Source of the DNA: VAZQ01 sp036557665
GTDB taxonomy: Bacteria > Pseudomonadota > Alphaproteobacteria > Rhizobiales > Xanthobacteraceae
Length of the DNA stretch: 64,000 nt
Assembly (NCBI GenBank): GCA_036557665.1
Contig: DATBHG010000026.1
Span: 59,212 to 123,211, forward strand
Direction: 5' to 3'
Positions within the stretch are counted from its first letter, which is position 1. Every line of letters begins with the position of its first letter. Positions 16,429 through 25,188 of the stretch are shown piece by piece. Position numbers and translations under genes: made by a program. The notes beneath the pieces are model-generated. The model was not told the origin of the DNA and searched no databases. It saw only the letters and a list, made by a program, of their open reading frames with translations.

Positions 16429-17277
16429 TCAGCGCTCGGCGATCTCGATCTGCTCCGGACGCATCGCCTCGATGCGCGGGCCGTTGCGGTCTTCGATCCA
16501 CCCGCGCACGCGAACGCGCAGGTTCGCCAAGCTCGCCGGCGGCACCCCGGCGGCGGCAAACATGCGTTCGTTGCGTTTGGCGATCGTGACCGTGAGGCTG
16601 TCCGACCAACGCCGTCCGAAGTTGACGTAGATCGTGCCTCCGCTTTCGCGGACCGTCACCACCTTGCCCTCTGCGACTGTGAATTGGCCTCGTCGAGCGA
16701 CGAGCCCGGCGTGATTCTCGGTGCCCACAATGGAATAATACGCATCGGCCCACAGGCCAACTTTTCTTTGCCGTGCCTCGCGTTCCCGGGCCAGGAGCGC
16801 GGTTGCGCATCCCATCCCGCCGACACGCGCAGAAACGCGGGCGAACCCGGCGGCCACCATCTCATGGGCCGCCGACTTCTCTTTTCCGTCCGTGGTGAAA
16901 TACGCCTGCGCGAGGATGCGGCCGTAGCGGTCGGCTGCCGGCAGCTCGTGCCGGAGCTCGACCGCCTGCCCCGCCAGCATCTGCTGAAGCGCAGCCCTGG
17001 CGGAGGCTCCAGCCTCGGCGCGCGCGCCGGTCTCGCCAGGAAGCGGCGGCAGCGGCACTTCGATGCCGGCCAGGCGAATTTCCCGCCCATCCTCAAGGAG
17101 GAAGCTGCGCCCATCGACGACGGCGCGAACGCTTGCGCTGCCGAGCACATCGAGATGGCAAGTCGGGGGCGCGGAGGCAAGCATGCGCGGCTGCGCAGAG
17201 GCGGACGCAATCGGTGCGAGCAGCAAGGTCGCGCCGAACAACCACGCCAACCTCACCAACTCGCGCACCTGATGCAT
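16429..17277 (-). CDS. Secreted thermonuclease-like (SNase fold) protein, probably inactive
   Basis: A 282-aa exported protein (signal ending near ASASAQP). The SNase core VVDGRSFLLEDG, REIRLAGIEVP and ADRYGRILAQAYF is present. In active nucleases the first motif is DGDT and the third residue after the DxP turn is Glu; here these are DGRS and GIEVPL, so the metal-binding Asp and the general base Glu are both replaced, while the Arg residues in REIRL and DRYGR remain. It is therefore probably a binding or structural protein. The C-terminal 90 residues (RESGGTIYVNFGRRW ..) form an OB-like NFG-containing region seen in alphaproteobacterial homologues. Confidence 0.75.
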   Translation of the reverse strand: MHQVRELVRLAWLFGATLLLAPIASASAQPRMLASAPPTCHLDVLGSASVRAVVDGRSFLLEDGREIRLAGIEVPLPPLPGETGARAEAGASARAALQQMLAGQAVELRHELPAADRYGRILAQAYFTTDGKEKSAAHEMVAAGFARVSARVGGMGCATALLAREREARQRKVGLWADAYYSIVGTENHAGLVARRGQFTVAEGKVVTVRESGGTIYVNFGRRWSDSLTVTIAKRNERMFAAAGVPPASLANLRVRVRGWIEDRNGPRIEAMRPEQIEIAER

Positions 17278-17376
17278 CGGGGCAACGAAACGGGTGGAAT
17301 GGGGCGGCACTGCGGCGCTTGGCCGGGGCGACGGTCCATAATTCGATGGCGCTACAACGGTGCGAGCGGGCCGCGC

Positions 17377-17838
17377 CTACAAGCCGGCGGCCGCTCGATC
17401 CACCATCGCAATCAGCGCGTGAGGCGCGTAGGGCTTCGGCAGCCAGCCGAGCGGAGCGGCTCCCTCCGCACGGGAGCGCATGCGCGCATCATGGTGCGCC
17501 GTGGCGAAAATGCACCGGATACCCGTCTCGCGGAATATTTCGAGCGCCGCATCAACGCCGTCCGCCTTGCCGATGAGCCGAATGTCCATGACGATCAGAT
17601 CGGGGGATTCCGCCTTGGCCAGTCGCACCGCTTCGTCCGCACGGCCGGCAATGCCCGCGACCTGATATCCGGCCTCGGTCAGGACCGCTTCCATGTCGGT
17701 CGCGGCGAGGAAATCGTCCTCGACGATGAGAATCCGCACGCTCTGCCGTGACTTTTTCGCCCGGGATCGATCTTGCGGAGCGAGCCTCATCGCTTCATCG
17801 GAGACGGGGGAGGCGAAATGCACAGCAGCCGACAACAT
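17377..17838 (-). CDS. Single-domain response regulator
   Basis: A 153-aa receiver-only regulator. It has the acidic pair in ILIVEDDF, the phospho-acceptor Asp in DLIVMDIRL, the Thr/Ala switch in CIFATAHHD and the Lys in GWLPKPYAP. No output domain follows, so it acts through another protein or serves as a phosphate relay. The ATG at 17838 shares its A with the TGA of the upstream kinase gene, giving a TGATG coupling; an internal ATG at 17790 is the alternative and gives a more usual N-terminus. Confidence 0.85.
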   Translation of the reverse strand: MLSAAVHFASPVSDEAMRLAPQDRSRAKKSRQSVRILIVEDDFLAATDMEAVLTEAGYQVAGIAGRADEAVRLAKAESPDLIVMDIRLIGKADGVDAALEIFRETGIRCIFATAHHDARMRSRAEGAAPLGWLPKPYAPHALIAMVDRAAAGL

Positions 17839-19619
17839 CACTGTGGCAGGCCGCGGTCGAGGAACTGCACGCTGCAACACGCGCCTCCCGTGCGCTCAAC
17901 CTTGAAAGCTCCTCCGAGCTGGCGGGCAAGCCCGCTGACGAGACCGAGTCCCGACGAGCGCCTGCTTGCTTCGCCGAGATCAAAGCCCGGCCCCTCGTCC
18001 TCGACGTTGAGCTCGAAGCAGCCCGCGCCTTTGGTCAGGCGGACCCGGACCAAGCCCACGCCGTTGCCGTTGACGCCGTGCTTGGCGGCGTTGGTCAGCA
18101 ATTCGTTGAGGATGAGCGCGAGCGGCATGGCGGTGTCATTGGAGAGTCTCTCCTCCATGCAGTCGGTAATGTCAACGTTGATGTTGGTGGCAAACGCCTG
18201 CTTGGCGCTGGCGCAGACGCCTTCCAGGAAGTCTCGCGCACGATAGCTGGTGGCATGACCTGCATCGTAGAGGACCTGCTGCGCCGCGGCCATGGCGCCC
18301 ACGCGCTGGCTCGCGTCGGCGAGCACCGCGCGCGCCTCGGCGCTGTGCGACTCGCGTTGCGCCGAGCGCAACAACGAATGCAGCATCTGCATGTTGTTCT
18401 TGACGCGGTGATTGAGCTCCTCGAGCAGCACCTTCTGGTTCGCCTCCGCCTGCTTGCGCTCGCTGATGTCGACCAGCATGTTCACCGCGCCAATGAGCTC
18501 GCCGTTCTCGTCGCGCAGCGGCGTGGGATAGGGAATGAAGGGCACGCGCGTGCCGTCGGGACGCTCGACGATCGCCTCGATCCCCCGCACCGCCCGATTT
18601 TCCCTGAGCGCAATCGCCATGGGACATTCCTCGTGCGGCAATGGCCTCCCATCGGGACGGAACATTTTCCACGTGACGTACCAGAGATCGCCGATCTCGG
18701 GACGCCGGCCTGCAAGCTCGACGGCGGCTTGATTGTAGAACGTGATCCGGCCGGCGGCATCGGTCGTATAGACGGCGGCGGGCAGCGCTTCGATCAGCTC
18801 GCGGAAGCGCCGTTCGCTGGCGCCCAACGCCTCCTGCGCGTGCCGCTGCGCGGTGACGTCGCGCATCACCCGAATGCCGTACAAGAACCTGCCGGATTTG
18901 TCGCGCACGACCGAGGATGTCACCGCCACCCAGATGATGCGGCCGTCCTTGCGGATGAGCCGCTTCTCGACCGCATAGCGCCGCTGCCGCGCGGTGGTCT
19001 GCCAATCGAAGGTCTGCACGTCCGACTCGCGATCATCGGGATGAGTAACGTCGAACACCGTGAGCTTGAGGAGCTCCTCGCGCGGATAACCGGTGATCTC
19101 GCACGCCGTCTCGTTCACCCGCAGCAGTCGTCCGTGCGCATCGATCTCGGAGATGGCGACGCTGGCGTTCTCATAGGTCGCAGCCAGTCGCTGCTCGCTT
19201 TCGGCCAGCGCATCGGCGGCGCGCTTGCTCTCGGTGATGTCCTGGAAGATGCGCACACCGTAGAGAAACTTGCCGGCATCGTCGCGCACTGCCGAGCACA
19301 TCACCGAGCTCCAGATCACGGCGCGGTCCTTGCGCACCATGCGCTTCTCGATCGCGTAGCGGTCGATCTCGCCTGCGACCAGGCGCTGGTACTGGCGAAA
19401 GTCCTCATCGCGATCCTCGGGATGGTGCACATCGAAGACGCTGCCGCCGAGCAGCTCCTCGCGCGAGCGCCCGGTAATGGCGCAGGCCGTCGCATTGACG
19501 CGCAGCCGCGTGCCCGCGGCGTCGATCTCGGCGATGCCGACAACGGCATGCTCGTAAGTCACCGCGAGCCGCAGCGACTGCTCGCGCAGGATCTCTTCGA
19601 TGGTGCTGTCGAGCTTCAT
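17838..19619 (-). CDS. Triple-PAS sensor histidine kinase (HisKA_2 class)
   Basis: A 593-aa soluble kinase with three PAS domains: residues about 15-135 (NATACAITGRSREELLG), 145-265 (NETACEITGYPREELLK) and 275-395 (GRITFYNQAAVELAGRRP). The dimerisation/phospho-acceptor helix is EELNHRVKNNMQMLHSLL near 405, the HRxKNN form of HisKA_2/HWE-related kinases. The ATPase domain has LNELLTNAAKHG (N box) and the GLGLVSGLARQLGG glycine motif. The first two PAS domains are near duplicates of each other and end in PAC-like GVRIFQDIT / GIRVMRDVT. No membrane segment, so it senses a cytoplasmic signal such as light, redox or a ligand. It is coupled to the response regulator. Confidence 0.9.
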   Translation of the reverse strand: MKLDSTIEEILREQSLRLAVTYEHAVVGIAEIDAAGTRLRVNATACAITGRSREELLGGSVFDVHHPEDRDEDFRQYQRLVAGEIDRYAIEKRMVRKDRAVIWSSVMCSAVRDDAGKFLYGVRIFQDITESKRAADALAESEQRLAATYENASVAISEIDAHGRLLRVNETACEITGYPREELLKLTVFDVTHPDDRESDVQTFDWQTTARQRRYAVEKRLIRKDGRIIWVAVTSSVVRDKSGRFLYGIRVMRDVTAQRHAQEALGASERRFRELIEALPAAVYTTDAAGRITFYNQAAVELAGRRPEIGDLWYVTWKMFRPDGRPLPHEECPMAIALRENRAVRGIEAIVERPDGTRVPFIPYPTPLRDENGELIGAVNMLVDISERKQAEANQKVLLEELNHRVKNNMQMLHSLLRSAQRESHSAEARAVLADASQRVGAMAAAQQVLYDAGHATSYRARDFLEGVCASAKQAFATNINVDITDCMEERLSNDTAMPLALILNELLTNAAKHGVNGNGVGLVRVRLTKGAGCFELNVEDEGPGFDLGEASRRSSGLGLVSGLARQLGGAFKVERTGGACCSVQFLDRGLPQ

Positions 19620-19889
19620 GCGTTGGGCCGCGCCCCGAGTTTTGCACAACAACGGGCGACGCCACAAACTCCGAAGTGACGATTTTGTTCCGGGCTTCTT
19701 CCGCAAAAATGCTGATGAAATCAGACGCCTGCATGAAAAATACCGGTTTTTTCGAGACGTGCAGCGCGTGTATTCTGCAATCAAGAGTTGAGTAACCCAG
19801 CTGGATCACCCCATGACATGTGCAGGAGCACGCGGTCGTTGGGCGCCGGATAGGCTGAAGTCGCCAGCCAGCGAGAGGTCATCGGGCGC

Positions 19890-20078
19890 TCAGCAGTAAA
19901 GCAGGTCTGCATCCGGGTAGTCGTCGGCGGGCACGCAATATTGCGCGACCACCTGGGGAGCAGTGGGCTGCGGGCGCGCCATTGCGACGCGGGCCGGCAG
20001 CGCTCCGATAAGAGCGGTGTTGAGCGCAAGTCCCAGCGCGATCTTGGCCAGGATCTTGGCCGGGATGGTCATTCTCAT
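19890..20078 (-). CDS. Small secreted hypothetical protein
   Basis: A 62-aa frame with a hydrophobic signal-like N-terminus (KIALGLALNTALIGALPARVAMA) and a short mature part ending QYCVPADDYPDADLLYC, with two cysteines that could form a disulfide. The ATG at 20078 (another at 20072) is usable; the ribosome-binding site is weak. No family is recognised. The 270 bases between its stop and the kinase start (19620-19889) contain no other gene. Confidence 0.5.
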   Translation of the reverse strand: MRMTIPAKILAKIALGLALNTALIGALPARVAMARPQPTAPQVVAQYCVPADDYPDADLLYC

Positions 20079-20204
20079 GCGCAACAAAGCTCGATCGGTT
20101 TCTGCGGATAAGATCGCGCAAGCACCACGTCTATTCCCGCGAAAACCCCCGCTCCACGTCGGATCTCAAATAAATGTCATCGGGACGCTGTCGCCCGAGC
20201 AGAC

Positions 20205-20234
20205 GGGAATAAATGCCGCCCGTGGCCGGTCTCC
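20205..20234 (+). promoter_or_regulatory. Candidate ECF-type promoter of the phosphoesterase operon
   Basis: GGGAATAAA followed after 16 bases by GTCTCC, 39 bases before the ATG at 20273. The AATAAATG word also occurs at 20170-20177. GGGAAT-type -35 elements are common for ECF sigma factors that regulate their own operon, and this operon encodes one. The assignment is tentative. Confidence 0.3.
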
Positions 20235-20272
20235 TCCAAGCGAAGCAAACCGACCCCGCAAGGAGAATTGGG

Positions 20273-21205
20273 ATGAGCTCACATCACGATGGCGGCATCA
20301 GCCGGCGCAAGATCCTGGAATGCATGACCTGGGCGGGCACGGGCGTGCTGTGGACCGTTGCCGGCAGCGTGCCGCATTCCCTCGGCATCGTCGGCGAAGC
20401 GCAGGCCGCGCCGGCGAGCGGGCTCACCTTCCTGCAGATCAGCGACAGCCATGTCGGTTTCGACAAGCCCGCCAATCCCAACGCCATCGGCACCCTGGAG
20501 GAAGCGGTCAAGAAGATCGGCACGCTGCCGGTGAAACCCGCCTTTTTGATTCATACCGGCGATGTCACGCATCTTTCCAAGCCGTCCGAGTTCGACGATG
20601 CCGACCGCATCATCGGGCAGACCCGCCTCGACGTGCACTACGTGCCGGGCGAGCACGACATTCTCGACGACGATGTGAGGCTCTACCGCGAGCATTACGG
20701 CCGCGGCGCCAAGGGCTCCGGCTGGTACAGCTTCGATGCCAACGGCGTGCACTTCATCGGCCTCGTCAACGTGATGGATCTCAAAGCCGGCGGCCTGGGG
20801 AATCTCGGCAATGAGCAGCTCGAATGGCTGGAGGACGACCTCAAAGGACGTACGAGCTCGACCCCGGTCGTGGTATTCGCGCATATCCCGCTGTGGACCG
20901 TCTACCAGCAGTGGGGGTGGGGCACCGACGACGCTGCGCGCGCCCTCGATTATCTCAAGCGCTTCGGCTCGGTGACCGTGCTCAACGGCCACATCCATCA
21001 GATCATGCAGAAGGTCGAGGGCAACGTGACGTTTCATACCGCGATGTCCACGGCATTTCCGCAGCCGGCCCCGGGGACGGCGCCCGCGCCGGGACCGATG
21101 AAGGTGCCCGACGAAAAGCTGCGCTCGCTCCTCGGCGTCGCCGACGTCACCTTCACCAGCGGAAAGGCGCGGCTCGCAATCATCGACAAGCCGCTGCAGG
21201 GATAG
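20273..21205 (+). CDS. Tat-exported metallophosphoesterase
   Basis: A 310-aa calcineurin-like phosphoesterase. SRRKILECMTWAG at residues 10-22 is a twin-arginine-type signal. Metal motifs are in order: QISDSHVGF (D-x-H) near 59, IHTGDVTH (GDxxH-like) near 95, VPGEHD (GxHD in place of GNHD) near 127, VFAHIPLW near 200 and NGHIHQ near 240. The Asn of the usual GNHD is Glu here. AAGGAGAATTGGG precedes the ATG. It is followed by a cupredoxin gene and an ECF sigma/anti-sigma pair; a periplasmic role under that sigma's control is likely. Confidence 0.85.
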   Translation: MSSHHDGGISRRKILECMTWAGTGVLWTVAGSVPHSLGIVGEAQAAPASGLTFLQISDSHVGFDKPANPNAIGTLEEAVKKIGTLPVKPAFLIHTGDVTHLSKPSEFDDADRIIGQTRLDVHYVPGEHDILDDDVRLYREHYGRGAKGSGWYSFDANGVHFIGLVNVMDLKAGGLGNLGNEQLEWLEDDLKGRTSSTPVVVFAHIPLWTVYQQWGWGTDDAARALDYLKRFGSVTVLNGHIHQIMQKVEGNVTFHTAMSTAFPQPAPGTAPAPGPMKVPDEKLRSLLGVADVTFTSGKARLAIIDKPLQG

Positions 21206-21262
21206 GGCGTGTCGACTGGATTGGACGAGATCAATCAACTCTGCAACAGGGACGCGCTAACC

Positions 21263-21640
21263 ATGCGAATGAAGCTGAAATCCATTACCTGCCTTGTCAT
21301 CCCGTTTGCGGCCGGCATCCTTGTCGCTGCCGCGATCAGCTTTCCGGTGATCTCGGCGCAGCCTTCCGACAGCAAGGTGGAGATTGACAATTTCACCTTT
21401 GCTCCCGGACGCGTCACGGTGAAGGCGGGCACCACGGTGACCTGGCTCAATGCCGATGACATCCCGCATACCGTTACCTCGGCGAGCAGGCAGTTCAGGT
21501 CGAAGGCGCTCGATACCGACGACAGCTTCTCGTTCACGTTCACCACGCCCGGCGTGTACGAGTATTTCTGCTCGCTGCATCCGCGCATGACGGGCACGGT
21601 CGTCGTCGAAACAACGAGCGGCAGCGGCGCGACGCAGTGA
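21263..21640 (+). CDS. Plastocyanin-like cupredoxin
   Basis: A 125-aa periplasmic type 1 copper protein. The signal peptide ends near PVISAQPSD. Copper ligands are visible as His in DDIPHTVTS and Cys-His-Met in YFCSLHPRMTG, the amicyanin/plastocyanin-like arrangement. It probably carries one electron between periplasmic partners. Its stop overlaps the sigma factor start (TGATG at 21638-21642), so both are made from one message. Confidence 0.9.
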   Translation: MRMKLKSITCLVIPFAAGILVAAAISFPVISAQPSDSKVEIDNFTFAPGRVTVKAGTTVTWLNADDIPHTVTSASRQFRSKALDTDDSFSFTFTTPGVYEYFCSLHPRMTGTVVVETTSGSGATQ

Positions 21641-22356
21641 TGCTCGCCGTCCTGTCTGGTCGTTCGGTGGGCCAGGATCGCTCTTGCGATCCGGGAACGG
21701 CGCCCAGGATTGCGACGCCGCAATCCACGCTGCCGGAATCGCAAAACAGGCCAAGCGAGCTGGCGCCTGCGCGAGCGCGCGGGCAGCCCGAGCCGCTGGG
21801 AGGGCTCGCAGGGATCGACGATCCGGCCAGGGCGCAGCGTTTCCGCGACGCCGCACTCCCCTATCTGGACGACGTCTACACGTTTGCGCGCTATCTCCTG
21901 CGTGACAGCGCTGATGCGGAGGATGCCGCGCAAGAGTGCTACATGCGCGCGTTGCGGCATTTCGACAGCTATCGCGGTCCGGCGATGAAGCCTTGGCTGT
22001 TCGCTATCCTGCGCAATGTCTGTCGTGCGGAGATGGCGCGCCGCGCAGGAGCCGCGATTGCCGTCGACGAGGAGGCAGAAACCGACAATGAGTCGACGCC
22101 GCTGTGGCAGGAGGCTCCGGCCTCCCCGGAAGCCGAGATGATACGCCAATGGGACGCCGAGACCATCCACCGGCTCGTCGCGGATCTCCCTACCGCGTTT
22201 CGCGAGGCGATCGTGCTGCGCGAGATCAACGAGCTTTCGTACCGCGAGATCGCCGAGGTCGCCGGTGTGCCGGTTGGCACGATCATGTCGCGGCTCGCGC
22301 GCGCGCGGTGCATGTTGCGCGAAGCCTGGATTGCGGAAGACGGACCCCGAACATGA
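21640..22356 (+). CDS. ECF-family RNA polymerase sigma factor
   Basis: A 238-aa sigma factor. Region 2 is LPYLDDVYTFARYLLRDSADAEDAAQECYMRA-like near residues 73-105 (DAEDAAQE core), and region 4 is LPTAFREAIVLREINELSYREIAEVAGVPVGTIMSRLARAR-like near 190-228. The N-terminal ~65 residues are a proline-rich extension not seen in most ECF factors. It overlaps the cupredoxin gene upstream and the anti-sigma gene downstream. It presumably activates its own operon on an envelope or redox stress. Confidence 0.9.
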   Translation: MLAVLSGRSVGQDRSCDPGTAPRIATPQSTLPESQNRPSELAPARARGQPEPLGGLAGIDDPARAQRFRDAALPYLDDVYTFARYLLRDSADAEDAAQECYMRALRHFDSYRGPAMKPWLFAILRNVCRAEMARRAGAAIAVDEEAETDNESTPLWQEAPASPEAEMIRQWDAETIHRLVADLPTAFREAIVLREINELSYREIAEVAGVPVGTIMSRLARARCMLREAWIAEDGPRT

Positions 22357-23105
22357 GTTGCGCAGAAAACCAGATCCTGCTCCACGCCCTGCTCGATGGC
22401 GAGCTCGACGCGGGACATGCGCGCGAGGTTGAGACCCATCTGCGGGAATGCACCTGTTGCGCGGGTGAGTTTCGCGCCCATCGCCGCATGCAGGCGGCAA
22501 TTGCCTCGGCAGCGCTGCGGTTTGAAGCGCCCGCGAGCTTGCGGCGGCGCATCGAGAAGGCACTGCCGGCGCTGCCCCAGCGTTCCGCCAACCGCCGTGC
22601 GGTGCTCAAAGGCTTTGCAATGGGAAGTGCGCTCTCCACTGCCATGGCGGCAAGCGTGGTCATCGGCATCATTCGCAATGGCGAGCAGGAGCGCGTGCTC
22701 GGCGATGTTGTGTCGGCGCACGTGCGCTCGCTGCAGGGCGAGCACCTCACCGACGTAGAGACCACCGACCAGCATACGGTGAAGCCGTGGTTCAACGGCA
22801 AGCTGGATCTGGCGCCGCCGGTGGTCGATCTCACCGCGCAGGGCTTCACCATGATCGGCGGGCGGCTCGATTATCTCGATGGCCGGGCGGTTGCCTGCAT
22901 CGTCTACCGGCGCCGCAAGCACGTGATCAATCTGTTCGTCGCGCCAGCTGCGGACTTTACTGCCCGCGGCGCGAGGCTCGATTCCTTGCAAGGGTATGGC
23001 ATCTGCCGCTGGACCGCTCACGGCCTCGAATTCTTTGCGGTCAGCGACATCAATCCGGACGAGCTACGGGAGTTCGTGGGGAAATTCGAGCAGGCCGCTG
23101 CGTAG
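22353..23105 (+). CDS. Anti-sigma factor with zinc-finger-like N-terminus
   Basis: A 250-aa membrane-anchored regulator. The N-terminus has the ASD-type H-x3-C-x2-C motif in VETHLRECTCCAGEF (residues 28-42), one predicted membrane helix near residues 88-107 (GFAMGSALSTAMAASVVIGI), and a periplasmic C-terminal domain with CIVYRRRKHVINLF. It overlaps the sigma gene by ATGA. It should hold the sigma inactive at the membrane until the external signal is seen. Confidence 0.88.
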   Translation: MSCAENQILLHALLDGELDAGHAREVETHLRECTCCAGEFRAHRRMQAAIASAALRFEAPASLRRRIEKALPALPQRSANRRAVLKGFAMGSALSTAMAASVVIGIIRNGEQERVLGDVVSAHVRSLQGEHLTDVETTDQHTVKPWFNGKLDLAPPVVDLTAQGFTMIGGRLDYLDGRAVACIVYRRRKHVINLFVAPAADFTARGARLDSLQGYGICRWTAHGLEFFAVSDINPDELREFVGKFEQAAA

Positions 23106-23169
23106 CTGGATCGCGGCAATTGCGCGGGCTCCTAAAAAAGCATGTCCCAATCGCTTGACGCCATCGGCC

Positions 23170-23260
23170 GTCATGTCCGGGCTCGGTCCGGCCAGCCACG
23201 CCTTGGCTGTTACGCGAAAGAGTGGATGCGCGGCTCAAACCCGCGCCGCGTTTTAGCTAC
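23170..23260. repeat. Degenerate REP-like palindromic sequence
   Basis: GTCATGTCCGGGCTCGGTCC, CCACGCCTTGGCTGTTACGC, and GAAAGAGTGGATGCGCGGCT followed by CAAACCCGCG have the layout of short intergenic palindromes common in Bradyrhizobium-type genomes, with the two halves roughly complementary (AGCCACG/GTGGAT, CCGGGCTC/GGCTCAAACC). The identification rests on recall of the pattern. Confidence 0.4.
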
Positions 23261-23268
23261 GGTTCAAT

Positions 23269-23610
23269 TTACATGGCTGCATCGTCGTTGGTGATGGCCA
23301 GCATCACCTCGTCGACGCTCTCGCGTACATCGGCGAAGCCGTTCAGCAGTTGTATCCTGGAAAGCGCCCGCTTATCGGCGCCGGTATTCAGGGCGCTCAT
23401 GACGAATACGATCTGACCGGTCTTGATGCGCACAACCTCGCCGTCCGGCCGATGCAGGCCGATCCATCCCTTCACACCGGCTCTGGTCGCGGCATAGCCG
23501 GAGCCTGCAGGCGCGCCCGCGGTACAGTCGCGAGCCAGCAATTCCTGATGCGGGGGCAGCGGGACGCCGGCAACAAGCGCAACGATGGCGGCGGCCATCG
23601 CTTTTCGCAT
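23269..23610 (-). CDS. Small exported hypothetical protein with FlbD-like strand pattern
   Basis: A 113-aa protein with an N-terminal hydrophobic signal (MRKAMAAAIVALVAGVPL) and a conserved-looking C-terminal half: WIGLHRPDGEVVRIKTGQIV, ALNTGADKRALSRIQLLNGF and ADVRESVDEVMLAI. The order strand-turn-strand then VRESVDEV recalls the FlbD/RemA-like small domain, but the resemblance is weak. CAGGAGAG precedes the ATG. It stands between the anti-sigma gene and the propeller gene with no clear operon partner. Confidence 0.6.
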   Translation of the reverse strand: MRKAMAAAIVALVAGVPLPPHQELLARDCTAGAPAGSGYAATRAGVKGWIGLHRPDGEVVRIKTGQIVFVMSALNTGADKRALSRIQLLNGFADVRESVDEVMLAITNDDAAM

Positions 23611-23771
23611 GACAAGCTCTCCTGGTGCGGTAACCGCCGCGCCGATCCTCGGGCAGACGCAGAGGAGATCAAGTCAGACGCGATTTTATTCCGGCTCACC
23701 TCCGCCGCCCAGAGGGCGAGGCAGCGCCTCGCCCCTGCGAAAGGGAAAGGTCATCGTCACTTGCGGCTAGC

Positions 23772-25112
23772 TCAGTCGGCCGCGCCCCTGATCTCGATCA
23801 GACCGACCTGATTGACCAGGCTGTTGGCCATGACCGGATTGCCGTCGCGGGTGACGTCCATGTTGCGGACGATGTCGCCGCCGCCGGGGATCGCCCAGCT
23901 CTGGAACTTCTCCGTCCCAGGATCGAAGCGCACGATCGTATTGGGCTTGGCTATGGATTCGCTGTACCACAGTGCGCCCTTGGTAAAGACGATGCCGTAA
24001 GGCTGCGACTTCGGTCCGCTGGGCGAGGGCCATTCCTTGACCAGGCCGGTGGCCGGATCGAGGCGGCCCAGATAGCCGCGGGCGAAATCGGTGTACCAGA
24101 TTGCATCGTCCGGCCCGATTGCGAGCCGGCGGGGCCGGGCGGCGGGATCCGGCAACGGGAATTCGCGGATCTGCATCGTCCTCGAATCGATGGTCGCAAC
24201 CTTGGGCGCGCCGAACTCGACGAAATAGACGACGTTCTTGGAATTGACCACGATCCCGTAGGGCCGCGAATGCTCCGTGGGCGGGGTCACCAGCTTGATC
24301 TCGCCGCTCTTGGGATCAAGACGTCCGACCTTGTTGCCGCCCTGGACGGTGAACCAGATGATACCATCGTGATCGAACACCAGCGTGTGCGGATCCTTCG
24401 CCGACGGATCGGGCATGCGGTGCTCATCCACCTTGCCGGTCCTCGGATCGAGCTTGCCGATCAGGCCGGCGAAGTTGCCGGTGAACCAGACGTTGCCGTC
24501 GGTGTCCTCCTTGAGACCGTGCGGGCCGGTGCGTTGGTTGAGGTGATATTCCTTGATCTGCCCGGTGGCGGGATCGAGGCGGCCAAGCACGTTGGCGAGC
24601 TGGCCCGAATACCAGAGCGATCCGTCGCGCGCCGCCATGGGGTCATGCGGCCGCGAGCCGGGCGTCGCAACCGGCCACTCCTTGATGCTCACTTCCGCCG
24701 GCCCTGGAACAATCGCTGCCGCCGGGCGCGGCTTTTCCGGGAAGCTCTTGATCAGATAATCGGTGACGGTCGCGACCTGATCCGGCGGGAGCGGCACGCC
24801 GAAATTCTGCATCATGCGCATGACGGTATGCCAGCCTTCCGGCGTATAACCGGCCGTGAGACGGCCGATGTCATGGCAGGCGCCGCATGTGCTCACCACG
24901 GTGCTCTTGCCCGGCCCCTCGGGAAAATCCTGCCCGGCCTGCTGCGCCAGGGCCGGGGTGAGGAATACAACCATCGCGGCGAGCGAGCGCAGTGTGCTTC
25001 TGATCCGGCACGGCGGGCGTCGTGAGTCGGCTCCGCATGCACTGGCTGGCCGGGGCATGCTCGATACCGCGCCAAGGGGTTCAATCCGGCCAGAACGTGC
25101 TCGGTCGCTCAT
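23772..25112 (-). CDS. Cytochrome c fused to a Vgb-like (virginiamycin B lyase-type) beta-propeller
   Basis: A 446-aa exported protein. After a signal region (RSLAAMVVFLTPALAQQ) comes a c-type haem site CGACHDIG near residue 60, then from about 140 a seven-bladed propeller of repeats of the form LWYS/VWFT...GRLDPATG (PHDPMAARDGSLWYSG, PHGLKEDTDGNVWFTG, PHTLVFDHDGIIWFTV, PRRLAIGPDDAIWYTD). The propeller resembles streptogramin lyase-type proteins but in environmental bacteria it is usually of unknown function; the haem suggests electron transfer. AGAGGA precedes the ATG at 25112; the frame is open further upstream. Confidence 0.85.
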   Translation of the reverse strand: MSDRARSGRIEPLGAVSSMPRPASACGADSRRPPCRIRSTLRSLAAMVVFLTPALAQQAGQDFPEGPGKSTVVSTCGACHDIGRLTAGYTPEGWHTVMRMMQNFGVPLPPDQVATVTDYLIKSFPEKPRPAAAIVPGPAEVSIKEWPVATPGSRPHDPMAARDGSLWYSGQLANVLGRLDPATGQIKEYHLNQRTGPHGLKEDTDGNVWFTGNFAGLIGKLDPRTGKVDEHRMPDPSAKDPHTLVFDHDGIIWFTVQGGNKVGRLDPKSGEIKLVTPPTEHSRPYGIVVNSKNVVYFVEFGAPKVATIDSRTMQIREFPLPDPAARPRRLAIGPDDAIWYTDFARGYLGRLDPATGLVKEWPSPSGPKSQPYGIVFTKGALWYSESIAKPNTIVRFDPGTEKFQSWAIPGGGDIVRNMDVTRDGNPVMANSLVNQVGLIEIRGAAD

Positions 25113-25188
25113 GCTTATCCTCTGCGATGATGTGACTGGCGTAGTCATGCGGGTTGGCACACCCTACAGGAACGGGCTTTTCACGTCA

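Noticed and set aside
17748..19679. 643-residue plus-strand open frame
   Set aside because: Antisense to the PAS kinase; high GC makes such long frames common.
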